64,000 bases of DNA from an uncultured bacterium (GCA_937967455.1 CALCJK010000003.1:243676-307675), one strand, 5' to 3'; shown: positions 37,011 through 48,065, counted from the stretch's first letter. Notes: generated by a model from the letters alone, not told the origin. Program-made: numbers and translations.

Positions 37011-38497
37011 ATTTCAAACTCATCTTTCTGATTCCGATCTTTAATAGGAATTGGATACTCACCTGTAAAACATGCAGTACAATACCATTGATTATTTTCC
37101 TTTGGAACAGACTTTAACAAACCTTCAAGTGAAAGATATGATAAACTATCTACTTCAAGTTCTTTTCTTATTTTTTCAATATCTCCTTCACACTGGTTAG
37201 CTATAAGTTCATCTGGTTCAGGAAAATCCATACCATAGTAACATGGAAAGCGTATTGGAGGAGATGCAACTCTGAAATGAATTTCTTTAGGTTCTGCCTC
37301 ACGAATTAATTTAACTAGTTGCTTTGAAGTAGTTCCCCTAACTATAGAGTCGTCAACTATGACTACAATTTTATCTTTTAACACACCTCTGACTTTATTA
37401 AATTTTGTTTTAACCTGTAATTCTCGATTATTTTGTTCTGGTTGGATGAACGTTCTACCAATGTAGTGACTTCTAATTAAGCCAATTTCATATTTTGATG
37501 GATTGCCTAATTTATTGTTTCTACTCACAAAACCAAGTGTTGCTGTGTTACTTGAATCAGGTACGTTGATTACCACAATTTTTTCCTGATTATTAGTATT
37601 TTTTACTGGATTTTCTTCTGCTAAAGTTTTTCCAAGCCTCCGTCGAATTTTATCTACACTTTCACCAAAAATGTAACTATCAGGCCTTGAAAAATAAATA
37701 TACTCAAATATGCAATGGAATGGTTTTTTAAATTTTTTATTTAAATAATATGATTTAAAGTTTCCAGATTTAAGTCCTTCATCATCAAAAACTACAACTT
37801 CTCCTGGTAGTACTTCGCGAATATAATCAGCGCCGATTATATCAAAAGCACAGGTTTCCGAAGCAACAACAAAAGCTCCATCATATTTACCAATATTTAG
37901 GGGTCTCCATCCTGCTGGGTCTCGAGCAGCTATAAGTTTATCATCAGTTAAAAATACAAAAGAAAAGGCTCCTTCAATTTTATTCAATGCATCTAATATT
38001 TGCAATATAGGTTCTTTTTCCTTGCTGCGCGCAATTAAATGTAAAACAAGTTCAGTATCAGATGTTGTTTGAAATATAGTTCCTTCCTCAATTAATGAAT
38101 TTCTAATGGACTTATAATTGACTAAATTACCATTATGCGAAATTGCGAGGTTGCCATTTTTATAATGAACAGTTAATGGCTGAATATTTTGTTTGTTAAA
38201 TGCTGAACCTGATGTAGAATAGCGTACGTGTCCAATTGCAGAATTACCACGTAAGACATTTTTTAGTATATTTTCATCTTTAAAAACATCATTTACCAAA
38301 CCAAAGTCTTTATATATATGGAAGAAATTTCTATTTTTCGAATTGTTGAATTCCGATGTAACAATTCCGCAACCTTCTTGACCTCGATGCTGCAAAGCTT
38401 GTAGACCATAATAAGTCATTATAGCAGCTTCTGGATGTCTATAAATTCCAAAGATTCCGCATTTATCGATTGGCTTATCTTTCATATTTAAAATCAT
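37007..38497 (-). CDS. purF: Amidophosphoribosyltransferase
   Basis: A 496-residue PurF, the first committed enzyme of purine synthesis. The glutaminase nucleophile is in DKCGIFGIY (C13 as numbered from the first Met), presumably exposed after removal of a short propeptide. The PRPP loop is IVVIDDSIVRGTTSKQL. Cysteines in HCIFEY, RFPCYYG and WYCTACFTGEYP match the four ligands of the Bacillus-type 4Fe-4S cluster, so this is the iron-sulfur form. An ATG four codons downstream is an equally possible start. Confidence 0.95.
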   Translation of the reverse strand: MILNMKDKPIDKCGIFGIYRHPEAAIMTYYGLQALQHRGQEGCGIVTSEFNNSKNRNFFHIYKDFGLVNDVFKDENILKNVLRGNSAIGHVRYSTSGSAFNKQNIQPLTVHYKNGNLAISHNGNLVNYKSIRNSLIEEGTIFQTTSDTELVLHLIARSKEKEPILQILDALNKIEGAFSFVFLTDDKLIAARDPAGWRPLNIGKYDGAFVVASETCAFDIIGADYIREVLPGEVVVFDDEGLKSGNFKSYYLNKKFKKPFHCIFEYIYFSRPDSYIFGESVDKIRRRLGKTLAEENPVKNTNNQEKIVVINVPDSSNTATLGFVSRNNKLGNPSKYEIGLIRSHYIGRTFIQPEQNNRELQVKTKFNKVRGVLKDKIVVIVDDSIVRGTTSKQLVKLIREAEPKEIHFRVASPPIRFPCYYGMDFPEPDELIANQCEGDIEKIRKELEVDSLSYLSLEGLLKSVPKENNQWYCTACFTGEYPIPIKDRNQKDEFEI

Positions 38498-38533
38498 AAA
38501 TTTTATTAAAATTCATTTTAAAATAAGCGTAAA

Positions 38534-40138
38534 TTAATCCCATATTGAAATTATAGTATCTTTTTTCCAATTTATATCGTCCTTTTGAGGGTAATCAGTA
38601 TTATAATGTAACCCTCTGCTTTCTTTTCTCATTATAGCGCTTTTTGCAATTAGAAGTGCAACCAGTACTAAATTTCTTAACTCGATGAGTGGTTCAGTTA
38701 TTTTAGTTTTCTTATAAAAATTTTCTACTTCCTCGTGAATGAAGCTTAAACGCCTTATTGCCCTCTCCAATCTTAGATCAGAACGTACGATACCAACATA
38801 GTCCCACATAATTTCCTGAATTTCTTTACGATCGTGGGATATTAGAATCCACTCTTCAGTGTTAAATGTTCCTGAATCGTCCCATTCAGGAATTTCTGGA
38901 ATCTGAATTTTTTGATTTGAAACAATTTCAATAGAAGTTGTTGCTGCACGTTCAGAAAAGACGATAGCTTCCAAAAGAGAATTACTTGCAAGTCGATTTG
39001 CTCCATGAACACCAGTCATAGCAACTTCGCCACAAGCAAAAAGATTTTTTATGTTTGTCCTACCTACAAGATCAGTGAATACACCACCACAAGCATAATG
39101 TGCTGCAGGCACAACAGGTATAAGTTCCATTGTAATATCGAGTTTATATTTTTCAAGACAGGTTTGATAGATATTAGGAAATTTTTCTTTAATCGAATCA
39201 GCTGGCAGGTGCCTTAAATCGAGATATATATAATTATCGCCTCTACGTTTTAGTTCAGCATCGATCGCACGAGCAACAACATCTCTGGGAGCTAATTCTA
39301 ATGAAGGGTGATATTTTGACATAAATCTTTCACCATCAATAGTTTTTAAATATGCACCAAAACCTCGTACAGCTTCCGATATTAAGAATGAAGGTGAGCC
39401 TGAATTATGAAGTGTTGTTGGGTGAAATTGAATGAATTCCATATTTGCAATATTTGCACCTGCACGATACGCCATAGCAACACCATCACCTGTTGCAATT
39501 AATGGATTTGTAGTGTGCAAATAAACATGTCCCAATCCACCAGTTGATAGCATCGTGATTTGAGCTAGAAATTTTTTTACGATACCTTGCTCAACATCAA
39601 GTACATAAGCTCCCCAGCAATGTATATCACTTGATTTATTTAAGTTAATTCCTAAATGATGTTCTGTTATAAGATCAATAGCAATATGATTCTCATAAAT
39701 TTTAATGTTTGGATGAGTCGCAATTTTTTGTAAAAGAGCTCTTTCAATCTCTTTTCCAGTTAAGTCTTGAGCATGAACAATTCTATTACGCGAATGTCCA
39801 CCTTCTCTTCCAAGATCAAGTTTTCCGTATTTGGTTGTAAATTTCACACCTATATCAATCAGTTCATTCAAACGTTTTGGACCTTCATAAACTAAAGTTT
39901 CAACAGCATCAATATGGCATAAACCGTCACCTGCCGTTAATGTGTCCCTTATATGCAACTCAAATGAATCATCATTCGATATCACTGCAGCAATACCACC
40001 CTGTGCTAAATTTGTATTAGAATCAGCTTTTTCCTTTTTAGTAATTATAGATACAGATCCAAATTCTGCGACACGGAGTGCATAAGATAGACCAGCTATT
40101 CCACTTCCGATAATTAAAAAATCGGATTTAGTTTCCAT
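38534..40138 (-). CDS. nadB: L-aspartate oxidase
   Basis: A 534-residue FAD enzyme with the dinucleotide motif [15 protein letters not shown] at the N terminus, [39 protein letters not shown] and [13 protein letters not shown], all typical of NadB. It oxidises aspartate to iminoaspartate for NAD synthesis. NadA and NadC are not in this window. It lies 3 bp downstream of the argD-like gene on the same strand. Confidence 0.95.
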   Translation of the reverse strand: METKSDFLIIGSGIAGLSYALRVAEFGSVSIITKKEKADSNTNLAQGGIAAVISNDDSFELHIRDTLTAGDGLCHIDAVETLVYEGPKRLNELIDIGVKFTTKYGKLDLGREGGHSRNRIVHAQDLTGKEIERALLQKIATHPNIKIYENHIAIDLITEHHLGINLNKSSDIHCWGAYVLDVEQGIVKKFLAQITMLSTGGLGHVYLHTTNPLIATGDGVAMAYRAGANIANMEFIQFHPTTLHNSGSPSFLISEAVRGFGAYLKTIDGERFMSKYHPSLELAPRDVVARAIDAELKRRGDNYIYLDLRHLPADSIKEKFPNIYQTCLEKYKLDITMELIPVVPAAHYACGGVFTDLVGRTNIKNLFACGEVAMTGVHGANRLASNSLLEAIVFSERAATTSIEIVSNQKIQIPEIPEWDDSGTFNTEEWILISHDRKEIQEIMWDYVGIVRSDLRLERAIRRLSFIHEEVENFYKKTKITEPLIELRNLVLVALLIAKSAIMRKESRGLHYNTDYPQKDDINWKKDTIISIWD

Positions 40139-40141
40139 TTA

Positions 40142-41323
40142 TTAAACCTTAATGTCTTTCAAAATTTTTTCAAATTTTTCTAATGCGAAATCGATCTCTT
40201 CTTTTGTTATAATTAATGGAGGTAAAAGCCGGATGACATTTTCATTAGTACAATTCACAAGAACATAATTTTCCAATAAACAGGAAACAATATTTTCACA
40301 TTTAAATTTCATTTCAATTCCAATCATTAACCCTTTACCGCGTATCAATTTTATATAATCCGGAAATCTATTTTGTAAAATTCTCAATTTTTCTTTCAGA
40401 TAATCTCCCATTTTCATTGCGTTTTCCATATAATTTTTTTCAATAATTTGATTTAGCAATGCTTCTCCAGCTGCGCATGCAACAGGACTACCGCCAAAAG
40501 TAGTACCATGAACTCCATATGTAAAAACATCTGCAACTTTTTCATTTCCAAGTATTGCTCCAAGTGGAAGTCCACCCCCTATTGGTTTAGCAATTACACA
40601 AATATCAGGTTTAAAATTGTAATGCTCAAAAGCAAAAAATTTTCCAGTTCTTCCAACACCCGACTGTATTTCATCGGCAATTACTAAAAAGTTGAAGTTA
40701 TTTCTTAAATTGGAGATAGTATCTACAAATTCATAATCTACTTCTATTATTCCGCCTTCACCCTGAATAAACTCCAGTACAATTGCCAAAGTATTTTCAT
40801 CGACTTTTTTAATGAGTTCATTTTTATCATTGAATGTTGATTGTATACAATTTGGTAAAAATGGTTCATATCCTTCTCTATATTTTTCTCTCCTAGTGAT
40901 TGATAAAGAACCAAGAGTTCTACCATGGAAAGAATTATTAAATGAAATAATGTTAAATTTATTTTTATCTACTCCCCATTTTCGTGCTAATTTTATTGCA
41001 CCCTCCATTGCTTCTGTGCCACTATTGGAAAAAAATAATTTTTTAAACCCAGTGATACCAATTAGCAACTCTGCAAGTTTGATCTGTGGTTCTTGCAAAA
41101 AATAATTTGAAAGGTGTATGTACTTTTTAATTTGTGATTCAATGGCTTTGTTTACATAATGGTTATTGTACCCTAGAGCATTAACAGCTAAACCACCAAA
41201 AAGATCAAGATATTTTTCACCTGATTTTGATATTAACCAGCACCCTTCTCCTCTTTCAATCAACAAATCAAGTCGTTTATATGTTCTGAAAAAATATTTT
41301 TGTTCAAGTTCTTTTAGATTCAT
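40142..41323 (-). CDS. argD: Class III aminotransferase, acetylornithine aminotransferase-like
   Basis: A 393-residue PLP enzyme. Key residues are SNSGTEAMEGAIKLAR (about 99-114), the stacking SFHGRTLGSLS, D217 in ADEIQSGVGRTG, and the PLP lysine K246 in AKPIGGGLPLGA. HGTTFGGSPVACAAG closes the site. Length and motifs fit ArgD/acetylornithine or succinylornithine aminotransferase, but class III specificity is not reliable from motifs and 4-aminobutyrate or putrescine-type substrates remain possible. It overlaps coaE by 20 bp. Confidence 0.83.
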   Translation of the reverse strand: MNLKELEQKYFFRTYKRLDLLIERGEGCWLISKSGEKYLDLFGGLAVNALGYNNHYVNKAIESQIKKYIHLSNYFLQEPQIKLAELLIGITGFKKLFFSNSGTEAMEGAIKLARKWGVDKNKFNIISFNNSFHGRTLGSLSITRREKYREGYEPFLPNCIQSTFNDKNELIKKVDENTLAIVLEFIQGEGGIIEVDYEFVDTISNLRNNFNFLVIADEIQSGVGRTGKFFAFEHYNFKPDICVIAKPIGGGLPLGAILGNEKVADVFTYGVHGTTFGGSPVACAAGEALLNQIIEKNYMENAMKMGDYLKEKLRILQNRFPDYIKLIRGKGLMIGIEMKFKCENIVSCLLENYVLVNCTNENVIRLLPPLIITKEEIDFALEKFEKILKDIKV

Positions 41324-41933
41324 GTTTATTTGCTTTTATTTTCATTAATAAATCAAAAATAAATTTAACATTTTTTTTTAGATCCTCAATTGTCGAATTA
41401 TTATGAATTACAAAATCTGCAAGTTCAACTTTCTTTTTTTGATGAATTTGAGATTTTATTCGATTAATTACATCATCTCTACTAACATTGTCTCTTTTCA
41501 TTACTCTGTTAATACAAGTTTCTATATCTGAGTTTATAACAATTGTATAATCGAGGTTTTTATTAAACCCTGTTTCATAAATCAGGGCAGCTTCAACAAA
41601 GATTAGGGGTGTATCCTTTTTCACTTCTAGATTTTTGAATATTTTCAATATGGAATTAGTAACTACAGGATGAACTATATTTTCGAGTTTATTCTTGTAA
41701 TCGTCATTTAAAAAAATTTTTTTTGCTAATAGTTTTCGATTAATTTTATTATTATGATCATATATATCTACTCCAAATAATTTTTTAATTTCCGATTTTA
41801 TATTTTCATCAGTATCCAGCAAATTTTTTGCGATAACATCAGCATAAAGAACTGGAGCACCCAACTCTTCTAGGATTTTACAAACTTCTGACTTTCCAGT
41901 ACCAATACCACCAGTTATTCCGATTTTTAGCAT
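41304..41933 (-). CDS. coaE: Dephospho-CoA kinase
   Basis: A 209-residue P-loop kinase with GITGGIGTGKSEVCKILEELGAPV at the N terminus (P-loop GGIGTGKS), YADVIAKNLL, HPVV and EAALIYETGF, all hallmarks of CoaE. It phosphorylates the ribose 3'-OH of dephospho-CoA in the last step of CoA synthesis. It lies 12 bp downstream of rny and overlaps the argD-like gene. Confidence 0.94.
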   Translation of the reverse strand: MLKIGITGGIGTGKSEVCKILEELGAPVLYADVIAKNLLDTDENIKSEIKKLFGVDIYDHNNKINRKLLAKKIFLNDDYKNKLENIVHPVVTNSILKIFKNLEVKKDTPLIFVEAALIYETGFNKNLDYTIVINSDIETCINRVMKRDNVSRDDVINRIKSQIHQKKKVELADFVIHNNSTIEDLKKNVKFIFDLLMKIKANKHESKRT

Positions 41934-41945
41934 AAAAATGAATAG

Positions 41946-43511
41946 TTATTTTGCATATGCGAATGCTCTATGTTCCCTTATAATGGTAATTTTTATTTGT
42001 CCAGGGTATTCTAATTCTTGCTCTATTTTTTTGGCAATATCATATGCTAGTTGATCGGCTTTTGCATCATCTATCTTGTCAGGTTCAACTATAACTCTTA
42101 TTTCTCTTCCAGCTTGGATAGCATAAGTTTTAGAAACACCGTCAAATGATTGGGCAAGAGCTTCCAATTTTTCTAGTCTTTTTATATAACCCTCTACAGA
42201 TTCTCGACGGGCACCCGGTCGAGCGCCACTGATAGCATCAGCTGCTTGAACTAAAGCTGCAATTGGAGTTTCCATAGGCATATCTTCATGATGAGAACCA
42301 ATAACATTCAACACAACTGGATGTTCATCATATTTTTTAGCAAACTCATAACCGATTAGTGCATGAGGTCCATCCACAGTTTTATCTACTGTTTTACCGA
42401 TATCATGCAAAAGTGCAGCTCTTCGGGCAAGTGTTGTATCGAAACCCAACTCAGCTGCCATAAGACCGGTAAGATGAGCAACTTCCAAACTGTGAGTTAA
42501 GAGATTTTGTCCGTAAGAGGAACGATACTTCATTTTCCCAATGCATTTAACAATTTCAGGATGAGCATTATTGAGTCCAAGTTCCATGAGAGCATTTTCA
42601 CCAACTTTAATTATCTCTTCCTCAATTTCGTTACGTACTTTTTCAACAACTTCTTCAATTCTGCTTGGATGAATTCTACCATCACTCATTAATTTTTCAA
42701 GTGCAATTTTTGCCACTTCCCTTCTTATAGGATCAAAGGCTGAAAGTATGACTGCTTCAGGTGTATCATCGACGATTACATCCACGCCAGTGGATGATTC
42801 AAAAGCTCTAATATTTCGACCTTCTCGCCCAATAATTCTTCCTTTCATTTCATCGTTTTGTATATTCAAAACGCTAACAGTTGATTCAACAGTATAATCC
42901 GCTGCAAATCTTTGAATTGCCTGAACAATAATTTTTTGAGCTTCTTTTTTAGCCTCTTGCTTTGCTTGATCTCTTATACTTTTAAGTTGAGCTGCAGCTT
43001 CGTTTTTTGTTTCCTGAATCAAATTATCGAGTAAAATCTTCTTAGCTTCTTCTGTAGTTAAACCAGCAATTTTTTCAAGTTTACTGTTTTCTTCCTGAAT
43101 TAATCGATCTAATTCTTGAGTTTTTGCTTGAATAAGTTTCGTTTTCGCATCAAGTTCTTTTTTTATTTGGTTAAGTTCTTGTTCTTTTTTATTTACAAGC
43201 TCAACCTTTTTATCGAAATTTTCTTCGCGTTGATTTAATTGTTTCTCAAATGCAAGCAGCTTATTACGTTTGTTATTTACTTCATTATCGAATTCTTGTT
43301 TCTTTTTATACCATTCATCTTTAACTTCAAGCAATTTCTCTTTTTTTAAGTTATTTGCTTCTTTTTCAGCATTAGAGATAATTTGTTTGGCTCTTTCTTC
43401 AGCCGACAATATTTTATTTTTGCCACTTTTAGTGCTTAGATACCACCCAAGATAAAAAGCGATAATGCTTAAAAAAAATGCTATAATTATAACTATGTAT
43501 ATCTCGTTCAT
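41946..43511 (-). CDS. rny: Ribonuclease Y
   Basis: About 521 residues. An N-terminal membrane anchor is followed by a long coiled coil (roughly residues 30-190, rich in Glu/Lys/Gln), a KH domain ([17 protein letters not shown]) and an HD domain ([32 protein letters not shown]). This is the endoribonuclease that starts mRNA decay at the membrane. A GTG codon at 43517 could add two residues, but GAGG five bases before the ATG at 43511 favours the latter. It is immediately downstream of 6S RNA. Confidence 0.95.
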   Translation of the reverse strand: MNEIYIVIIIAFFLSIIAFYLGWYLSTKSGKNKILSAEERAKQIISNAEKEANNLKKEKLLEVKDEWYKKKQEFDNEVNNKRNKLLAFEKQLNQREENFDKKVELVNKKEQELNQIKKELDAKTKLIQAKTQELDRLIQEENSKLEKIAGLTTEEAKKILLDNLIQETKNEAAAQLKSIRDQAKQEAKKEAQKIIVQAIQRFAADYTVESTVSVLNIQNDEMKGRIIGREGRNIRAFESSTGVDVIVDDTPEAVILSAFDPIRREVAKIALEKLMSDGRIHPSRIEEVVEKVRNEIEEEIIKVGENALMELGLNNAHPEIVKCIGKMKYRSSYGQNLLTHSLEVAHLTGLMAAELGFDTTLARRAALLHDIGKTVDKTVDGPHALIGYEFAKKYDEHPVVLNVIGSHHEDMPMETPIAALVQAADAISGARPGARRESVEGYIKRLEKLEALAQSFDGVSKTYAIQAGREIRVIVEPDKIDDAKADQLAYDIAKKIEQELEYPGQIKITIIREHRAFAYAK

Positions 43512-43547
43512 ATCCACCTCATTAACTTATTATTATTTATAAAAAAA

Positions 43548-43772
43548 GCCACACGCGCAACGATAGACAAGGTTATTTTAGAACCTCATTTTAACACAGT
43601 GGGTACCTGCCAGCTAGTTTCTTACTTCCACTGCGGCGTTTTAAGTTTATCACTTTGCCGATCTCATAATATTGAGATTGAGGCCTGTAATAATACTAAC
43701 TTGAGCCAGGTTCCCTATTAAATTAACTTGTCAGGTTCTTTAATATGTGTTGACTACGGTTGACGGTGTGGC
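43548..43772 (-). ncRNA. ssrS: 6S RNA (ssrS), with its own terminator-like end
   Basis: About 225 nt between zapA and rny. Read leftward, the ends GCCACAC (43766-43772) and GTGTGGC (43548-43554) form the closing stem, continued by CAAC/GTTG pairing, and the 3' arm is followed at once by seven T residues and TATAA. Size, long terminal stem, GC-poor interior with paired segments, and the position next to zapA, as in many bacteria, all fit 6S RNA, which binds the housekeeping RNA polymerase in stationary phase. The central bubble was not folded in detail, so the 5' end may differ by several bases. Confidence 0.82.
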
Positions 43773-43822
43773 TTTATAAATTATTATTTATTTAAAGAAC
43801 GTTATAACAGAAAGTTAAAGGA

Positions 43823-44110
43823 TCATTCAAGAATTTTTTCAAGGTAATCATTCATTTTACTGATTTCTGAATGAGCAAAACTGAGCATTTTACCATTTCT
43901 TTCTCTCTCTTTGAATAAATCTTCAGTAATGTTTAAAGCCGATAATACTGCAACAGTTAGAGGAGGTTGTTCAGGAATTTTATTATGTATTGTATTTATC
44001 ATTTCATCAACATAATTAGCTACTTTCTTAGTCAGTTCATCACTTTCCCCTCTAAGAGGGTATTCTGTACCAAAAATTTTTACTCTTACACTTTTACCTT
44101 CTGTTGACAT
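43823..44110 (-). CDS. zapA: Cell division protein ZapA
   Basis: A 95-residue protein with the ZapA pattern: an N-terminal globular head (VRVKIFGTEYPLRGESDELTKKVANYVDEM) and a C-terminal helix for coiled-coil tetramer formation. It bundles FtsZ filaments at mid-cell. It lies 50 bp upstream of 6S RNA and 69 bp downstream of a small coiled-coil gene on the same strand. Confidence 0.87.
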   Translation of the reverse strand: MSTEGKSVRVKIFGTEYPLRGESDELTKKVANYVDEMINTIHNKIPEQPPLTVAVLSALNITEDLFKERERNGKMLSFAHSEISKMNDYLEKILE

Positions 44111-44179
44111 ATTATTATCCTTTAACTTTTGTTATTTTACCAAAGTTTAGTAAGAATTTTTTCCGTGCTCGTAGTCATT

Positions 44180-44524
44180 TTATAAATGTGAATTAACTTT
44201 AGCAATTAATTCATTAATTCTCTTTCGCAAAGCTTCTTTTTCTTGTGGTGTAAAAATATCACCAGCAGCAGTATTCATTACTCTTGCATATTCAGCTTTA
44301 ATTTTACTAATCTCTTGCTCTTTTGCTGTGAGTTTTTCTTTCAATTCCTCAAGTTTCTGCACCAGAGAACTATTTTGCTCTTTAAGTTGCTGATTTTCTT
44401 CTCGAAGTAGAAAAATTAACTCTGAAGCTCTCTTAATTTTGTCCCAGAGATTATTAATCTCAACTTCAAGTTCTTTAGGGTCAAGTGCAACTTTTATTTC
44501 AGTGTTTGTCTGTTGATAATCCAA
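44180..44524 (-). CDS. Small coiled-coil protein next to zapA
   Basis: A 114-residue protein. Residues about 20-90 form a continuous heptad pattern (NNLWDKIKRASELIFLL, ENQQLKEQNSSLVQKLEEL, AKEQEISKIKAEYARVM), and a short conserved-looking tail follows (DIFTPQEKEALRKRINELIAKV). No named family was recognised. The gene sits 27 bp after pheT and 69 bp before zapA, both co-directional. Size and fold are similar to ZapB-type divisome coiled coils, so a cell-division role is a reasonable guess but unproven. Confidence 0.75.
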   Translation of the reverse strand: MDYQQTNTEIKVALDPKELEVEINNLWDKIKRASELIFLLREENQQLKEQNSSLVQKLEELKEKLTAKEQEISKIKAEYARVMNTAAGDIFTPQEKEALRKRINELIAKVNSHL

Positions 44525-44551
44525 TTATTTATCTCCTGATTAAATTTGGAT

Positions 44552-46981
44552 TCATTTTCTTAAAGTTGCATTATGTTTATCATTCATTACTTTAATAATA
44601 TTATCAATAATAAGTGCTACTTCTTCATCAGTCAAAGTTCTTTCTTCCGACTGAAATTGAAGTGCGAAAGCACAACTTTTTTTATCAGCAGATATTCGAT
44701 CACCAGTATATATATCGAATAAGTCTACACTTTTCAATAAATTACCTGCACTATATTTAATTGTCTGGAGCAGTTCCTCAACTGGAATTGCTCTATCAAC
44801 TATAAAAGCTAAATCCCTGATTACCATTGGATACATCGGTAATGGGATATATTTTCGATTATAATTTACGAAACTTTTTAATATATCCAAATTTATGTCA
44901 GCCACAAAAACATTTTGTTCAATATCAAAAAGTTTTAAAATTTCCTTCTTAACTTTTCCGATATATCCAAATTCAACATTTTGATACATAATATATAACG
45001 TCAATTCAGTTAAAGTTCTATCAATAGTATATGAAATAAATTTATATTTGTCAAGTGAGAACATCACAAATAAATCTTCTACCTCCCCTTTTAGATCATA
45101 TATATCACTTGGAAATTCTTGTTTTGACCAATGAGGATACTCAGAAATTCCTGTTTTTGCAAGAATTAAGCGTTTTTCTTCCCGAAACCCAGCAATTGTA
45201 TTTGGCCCTTTTGCTATTGATGAGTCTTTAAAATAAACTTTACCTATTTCAAATAAGTTCAGATTTTTTGATTGATGGTAAATATTATTTCTGACAACAT
45301 TTAAAACAGAGGGAATTAAAGATGTTCGCATTGCTGACATATCCCGACTTATTGGATTCAGTATTTCAACATAATCATCTTTAGATAAACCAGCTAATTC
45401 TTTACTCATTAAACTATTTGTAATAATTTCATTAAAACCACGACCTACTAAGTAATTTCTTATTTCATCATCTATATCTTTATAAACTGGTTGTTCTTTA
45501 AATTTTATTAATGAACGCATCTTAATTTCGATATTATCGTAACCATATAACCGGGCAATTTCTTCGATGAGGTCTATTTCCCTCTCTATGTCTGGTCGAA
45601 ATGTTGGTATCTCAAACAACATTTTACTTTTGTTTCTCTTTATTAATCTTATATCAATTTTTTTAAGTAAATTTTTAATTGGATAATATGTTAAATTTGT
45701 ACCAAGGGTTGAATTTACTCTATCAGTATCTAAATTGATTTTCTTAGGTTGGATTGGTTTGGGGTAAATATCAATGTAACCAAGTAAAACCTTTGCATTA
45801 GTGACTTGTTGAATTAGCTGTGCCGCTCTATTAATTGCAAATTTTGTGATGTTCGGATCTGCACCTCTCTCAAATCTTTGAGAAGCATCAGTGGATAAAC
45901 CAAGTAATTTTGAAGTTCTTCTTATACTTTGTGGTAAAAAATAGGCACTCTCGAGTAGTATATTTTTTGTATTCTCAGTAATTTCAGAATTAATTCCCCC
46001 CATCACACCAGCTATTGCAACTGGTTTTTCCGCATCACAGATTAGAAGCATTCCCTCTTTTAACTCTCTTCCTTTTCCATCAAGTGTAATAAAATGTTCA
46101 CCATCTTTAGCGACGCGAACCCTTATTGTGTTATCTTTTAGTTTATCATAATCAAATGCATGAAGTGGATGACCCAATTCCATTAAAACAAAATTAGTTA
46201 TATCAACAATATTATTAATTGGTCTAATGCCTACGGCATTGAGATAATTTTGCAACCATTTTGGGGAGGGTTTTACTTCAACATCTTTTATGATCCTTGC
46301 GGTATAACGTGGACATTTATCCAAATCATCCACAAAAACCTTAGTTGCAAATGTTATCAATTCTCTTGATTCTTTAAGATCTAATTTGGGTTTTTTAAGT
46401 TTAAGGTGAAATATGGCGGAAATTTCTCGGGCAATACCGAGGTGACTTAAACAATCTGGCCTATTTGGAGTGATTCCAATTTCGAAAACCACATCATTTA
46501 AACCAAGGTATTCATTGAGTGTAATACCTGGTTTAAGTCCATTATTCTCAAGGACTAAAATTCCAGATTTATCTTCTCCCAAATCAAGTTCATATTCGGA
46601 GCATATCATTCCATCAGACTCTATTCCTCGAATACTAGTTTTTTTTAATGTAAATGGTTTAGCTTCAATATCGTGTTGATTGCGCGCAACTATTGCTCCC
46701 GGTAATCCAACTACAACAAATTGATTTTCACTAACATTCGGTGCTCCGCACACAACATTAATATTTTTGTTACCTATATCAACTTTACATATGGTTAGTT
46801 TGTCTGCGTTGGGATGTTTATCAACTTTAAGTATCTTTCCTATAATGAAATTTTCATATTTTTTATTAAGATATTCAATACTTTCGACTTCCAATCCTGC
46901 GTTTGTAAGTTTCTCTGCTAGAAGTTCAGGAGAAACATCGAAATTTACATAATTTTTTAGCCAATTTAGTGAAATCTTCAT
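44552..46981 (-). CDS. pheT: Phenylalanyl-tRNA synthetase beta subunit
   Basis: An 809-residue PheT of normal length. The N-terminal tRNA-binding (EMAP-like) domain includes KVDKHPNADKLTICKVD and VCGAPNV. The B3/B4 editing domain, B5 domain (with TFRPDIEREIDLIEEIARLYGYD) and the C-terminal anticodon-binding ferredoxin fold (YPMVIRDLAFIVD) are all present. It forms the alpha2-beta2 synthetase with PheS, whose gene lies 7 bp upstream. Confidence 0.96.
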   Translation of the reverse strand: MKISLNWLKNYVNFDVSPELLAEKLTNAGLEVESIEYLNKKYENFIIGKILKVDKHPNADKLTICKVDIGNKNINVVCGAPNVSENQFVVVGLPGAIVARNQHDIEAKPFTLKKTSIRGIESDGMICSEYELDLGEDKSGILVLENNGLKPGITLNEYLGLNDVVFEIGITPNRPDCLSHLGIAREISAIFHLKLKKPKLDLKESRELITFATKVFVDDLDKCPRYTARIIKDVEVKPSPKWLQNYLNAVGIRPINNIVDITNFVLMELGHPLHAFDYDKLKDNTIRVRVAKDGEHFITLDGKGRELKEGMLLICDAEKPVAIAGVMGGINSEITENTKNILLESAYFLPQSIRRTSKLLGLSTDASQRFERGADPNITKFAINRAAQLIQQVTNAKVLLGYIDIYPKPIQPKKINLDTDRVNSTLGTNLTYYPIKNLLKKIDIRLIKRNKSKMLFEIPTFRPDIEREIDLIEEIARLYGYDNIEIKMRSLIKFKEQPVYKDIDDEIRNYLVGRGFNEIITNSLMSKELAGLSKDDYVEILNPISRDMSAMRTSLIPSVLNVVRNNIYHQSKNLNLFEIGKVYFKDSSIAKGPNTIAGFREEKRLILAKTGISEYPHWSKQEFPSDIYDLKGEVEDLFVMFSLDKYKFISYTIDRTLTELTLYIMYQNVEFGYIGKVKKEILKLFDIEQNVFVADINLDILKSFVNYNRKYIPLPMYPMVIRDLAFIVDRAIPVEELLQTIKYSAGNLLKSVDLFDIYTGDRISADKKSCAFALQFQSEERTLTDEEVALIIDNIIKVMNDKHNATLRK

Positions 46982-46988
46982 ATTAAAT

Positions 46989-47999
46989 TTAAAATTGTTT
47001 TAGAAATCGTATATCATTATCAAAAAGTATGCGGATATCATCTATACCATATCTTAACATAGAAATTCTTTCAATCCCCATACCAAATGCATAACCTGTA
47101 TATTTTTCAGAATCATACCCAACATATTTATATACGTTAGGATCTACCATTCCACATCCTAAAATTTCGAGCCAACCAGTTTGTTTACAAACTCTGCAAC
47201 CTTTACCATCACATAAGAAACAAGTGATATCCATTTCAGCACTTGGTTCAGTAAACGGGAAGAAACTCGGTCGAAATCTGTATTTTAGGCTACTCCCAAA
47301 AAATTGTTTTGCAAATGAAACTAAAGTTCCCTTCAATTCACTAAATGTAACACCTGTATCAACATATAAACCCTCAACTTGATGAAATAAGCAATAGCTT
47401 CTTGCACTGATTGCCTCATTTCGATAAACGCGACCAGGGATGATAACTCTGACCGGTGGAGTTGTTCTTTCCATAACTCTAATTTGAACTGGTGAGGTAT
47501 GCGTACGCAACAAAACTTTATCAGATATAAAAAATGTGTCTTGCATATCTCTTGCGGGATGTTCAGGTGGAAAATTTAAAGCTTCAAAATTGTAATAATC
47601 TTCTTCTATTTCTGGACCATCTGCTACATCAAATCCCATTCTTTGAAAAATAAGTTTAATTTCTTTTAGAGTTTGTGTCAGAGGATGGAGTGAACCTAAC
47701 CATTTTCTCCTTCCTGGAAGCGAAAGATCAATTTGTTCGGATTTTTTTTCTGAAAACTCCTCTAATATCTTCTTTTTTTCAGCATAAACTTGCTGACAGT
47801 ATGCTTTAAGTTCATTAATTTTTTTACCAATTGATGGACGTTCTTCAATTGAAATGCTTTTGATAGAATCATATAGCTCTGAAATTATACCTTTTCTTGA
47901 CAGATATTTTAACCTAAAATTTTCTAAGTCTTCGGAGTTTTTGATGTTTAATATATCTTGTTCAATTTTTGCTTCAATTTCCTTAATTTTTTCTAACAT
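46989..47999 (-). CDS. pheS: Phenylalanyl-tRNA synthetase alpha subunit
   Basis: A 336-residue class II synthetase subunit with an N-terminal coiled coil and the catalytic motifs [47 protein letters not shown] and the motif 3 region [20 protein letters not shown] (here AFGMGIER). It charges tRNA-Phe together with PheT. A terminator lies between it and the upstream rplT, so some regulation between ribosomal and synthetase genes is likely. Confidence 0.96.
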   Translation of the reverse strand: MLEKIKEIEAKIEQDILNIKNSEDLENFRLKYLSRKGIISELYDSIKSISIEERPSIGKKINELKAYCQQVYAEKKKILEEFSEKKSEQIDLSLPGRRKWLGSLHPLTQTLKEIKLIFQRMGFDVADGPEIEEDYYNFEALNFPPEHPARDMQDTFFISDKVLLRTHTSPVQIRVMERTTPPVRVIIPGRVYRNEAISARSYCLFHQVEGLYVDTGVTFSELKGTLVSFAKQFFGSSLKYRFRPSFFPFTEPSAEMDITCFLCDGKGCRVCKQTGWLEILGCGMVDPNVYKYVGYDSEKYTGYAFGMGIERISMLRYGIDDIRILFDNDIRFLKQF

Positions 48000-48019
48000 A
48001 TCAACTCCTGTATAAAAAT

Positions 48020-48059
48020 ATTCCCACTTTTACAAATAAATAAAAATAATAGTGGGAAT
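48020..48059 (-). terminator. Hairpin after rplT, before pheS
   Basis: A 9-bp inverted repeat, ATTCCCACT (48020-48028) and AGTGGGAAT (48051-48059), begins 7 bp after the rplT stop codon. Read leftward it is followed by ATTTTTATA. The 22-base loop is long and the T run interrupted, so it may terminate only partly and let some transcripts reach pheST. Confidence 0.6.
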
Positions 48060-48065
48060 TTATTA

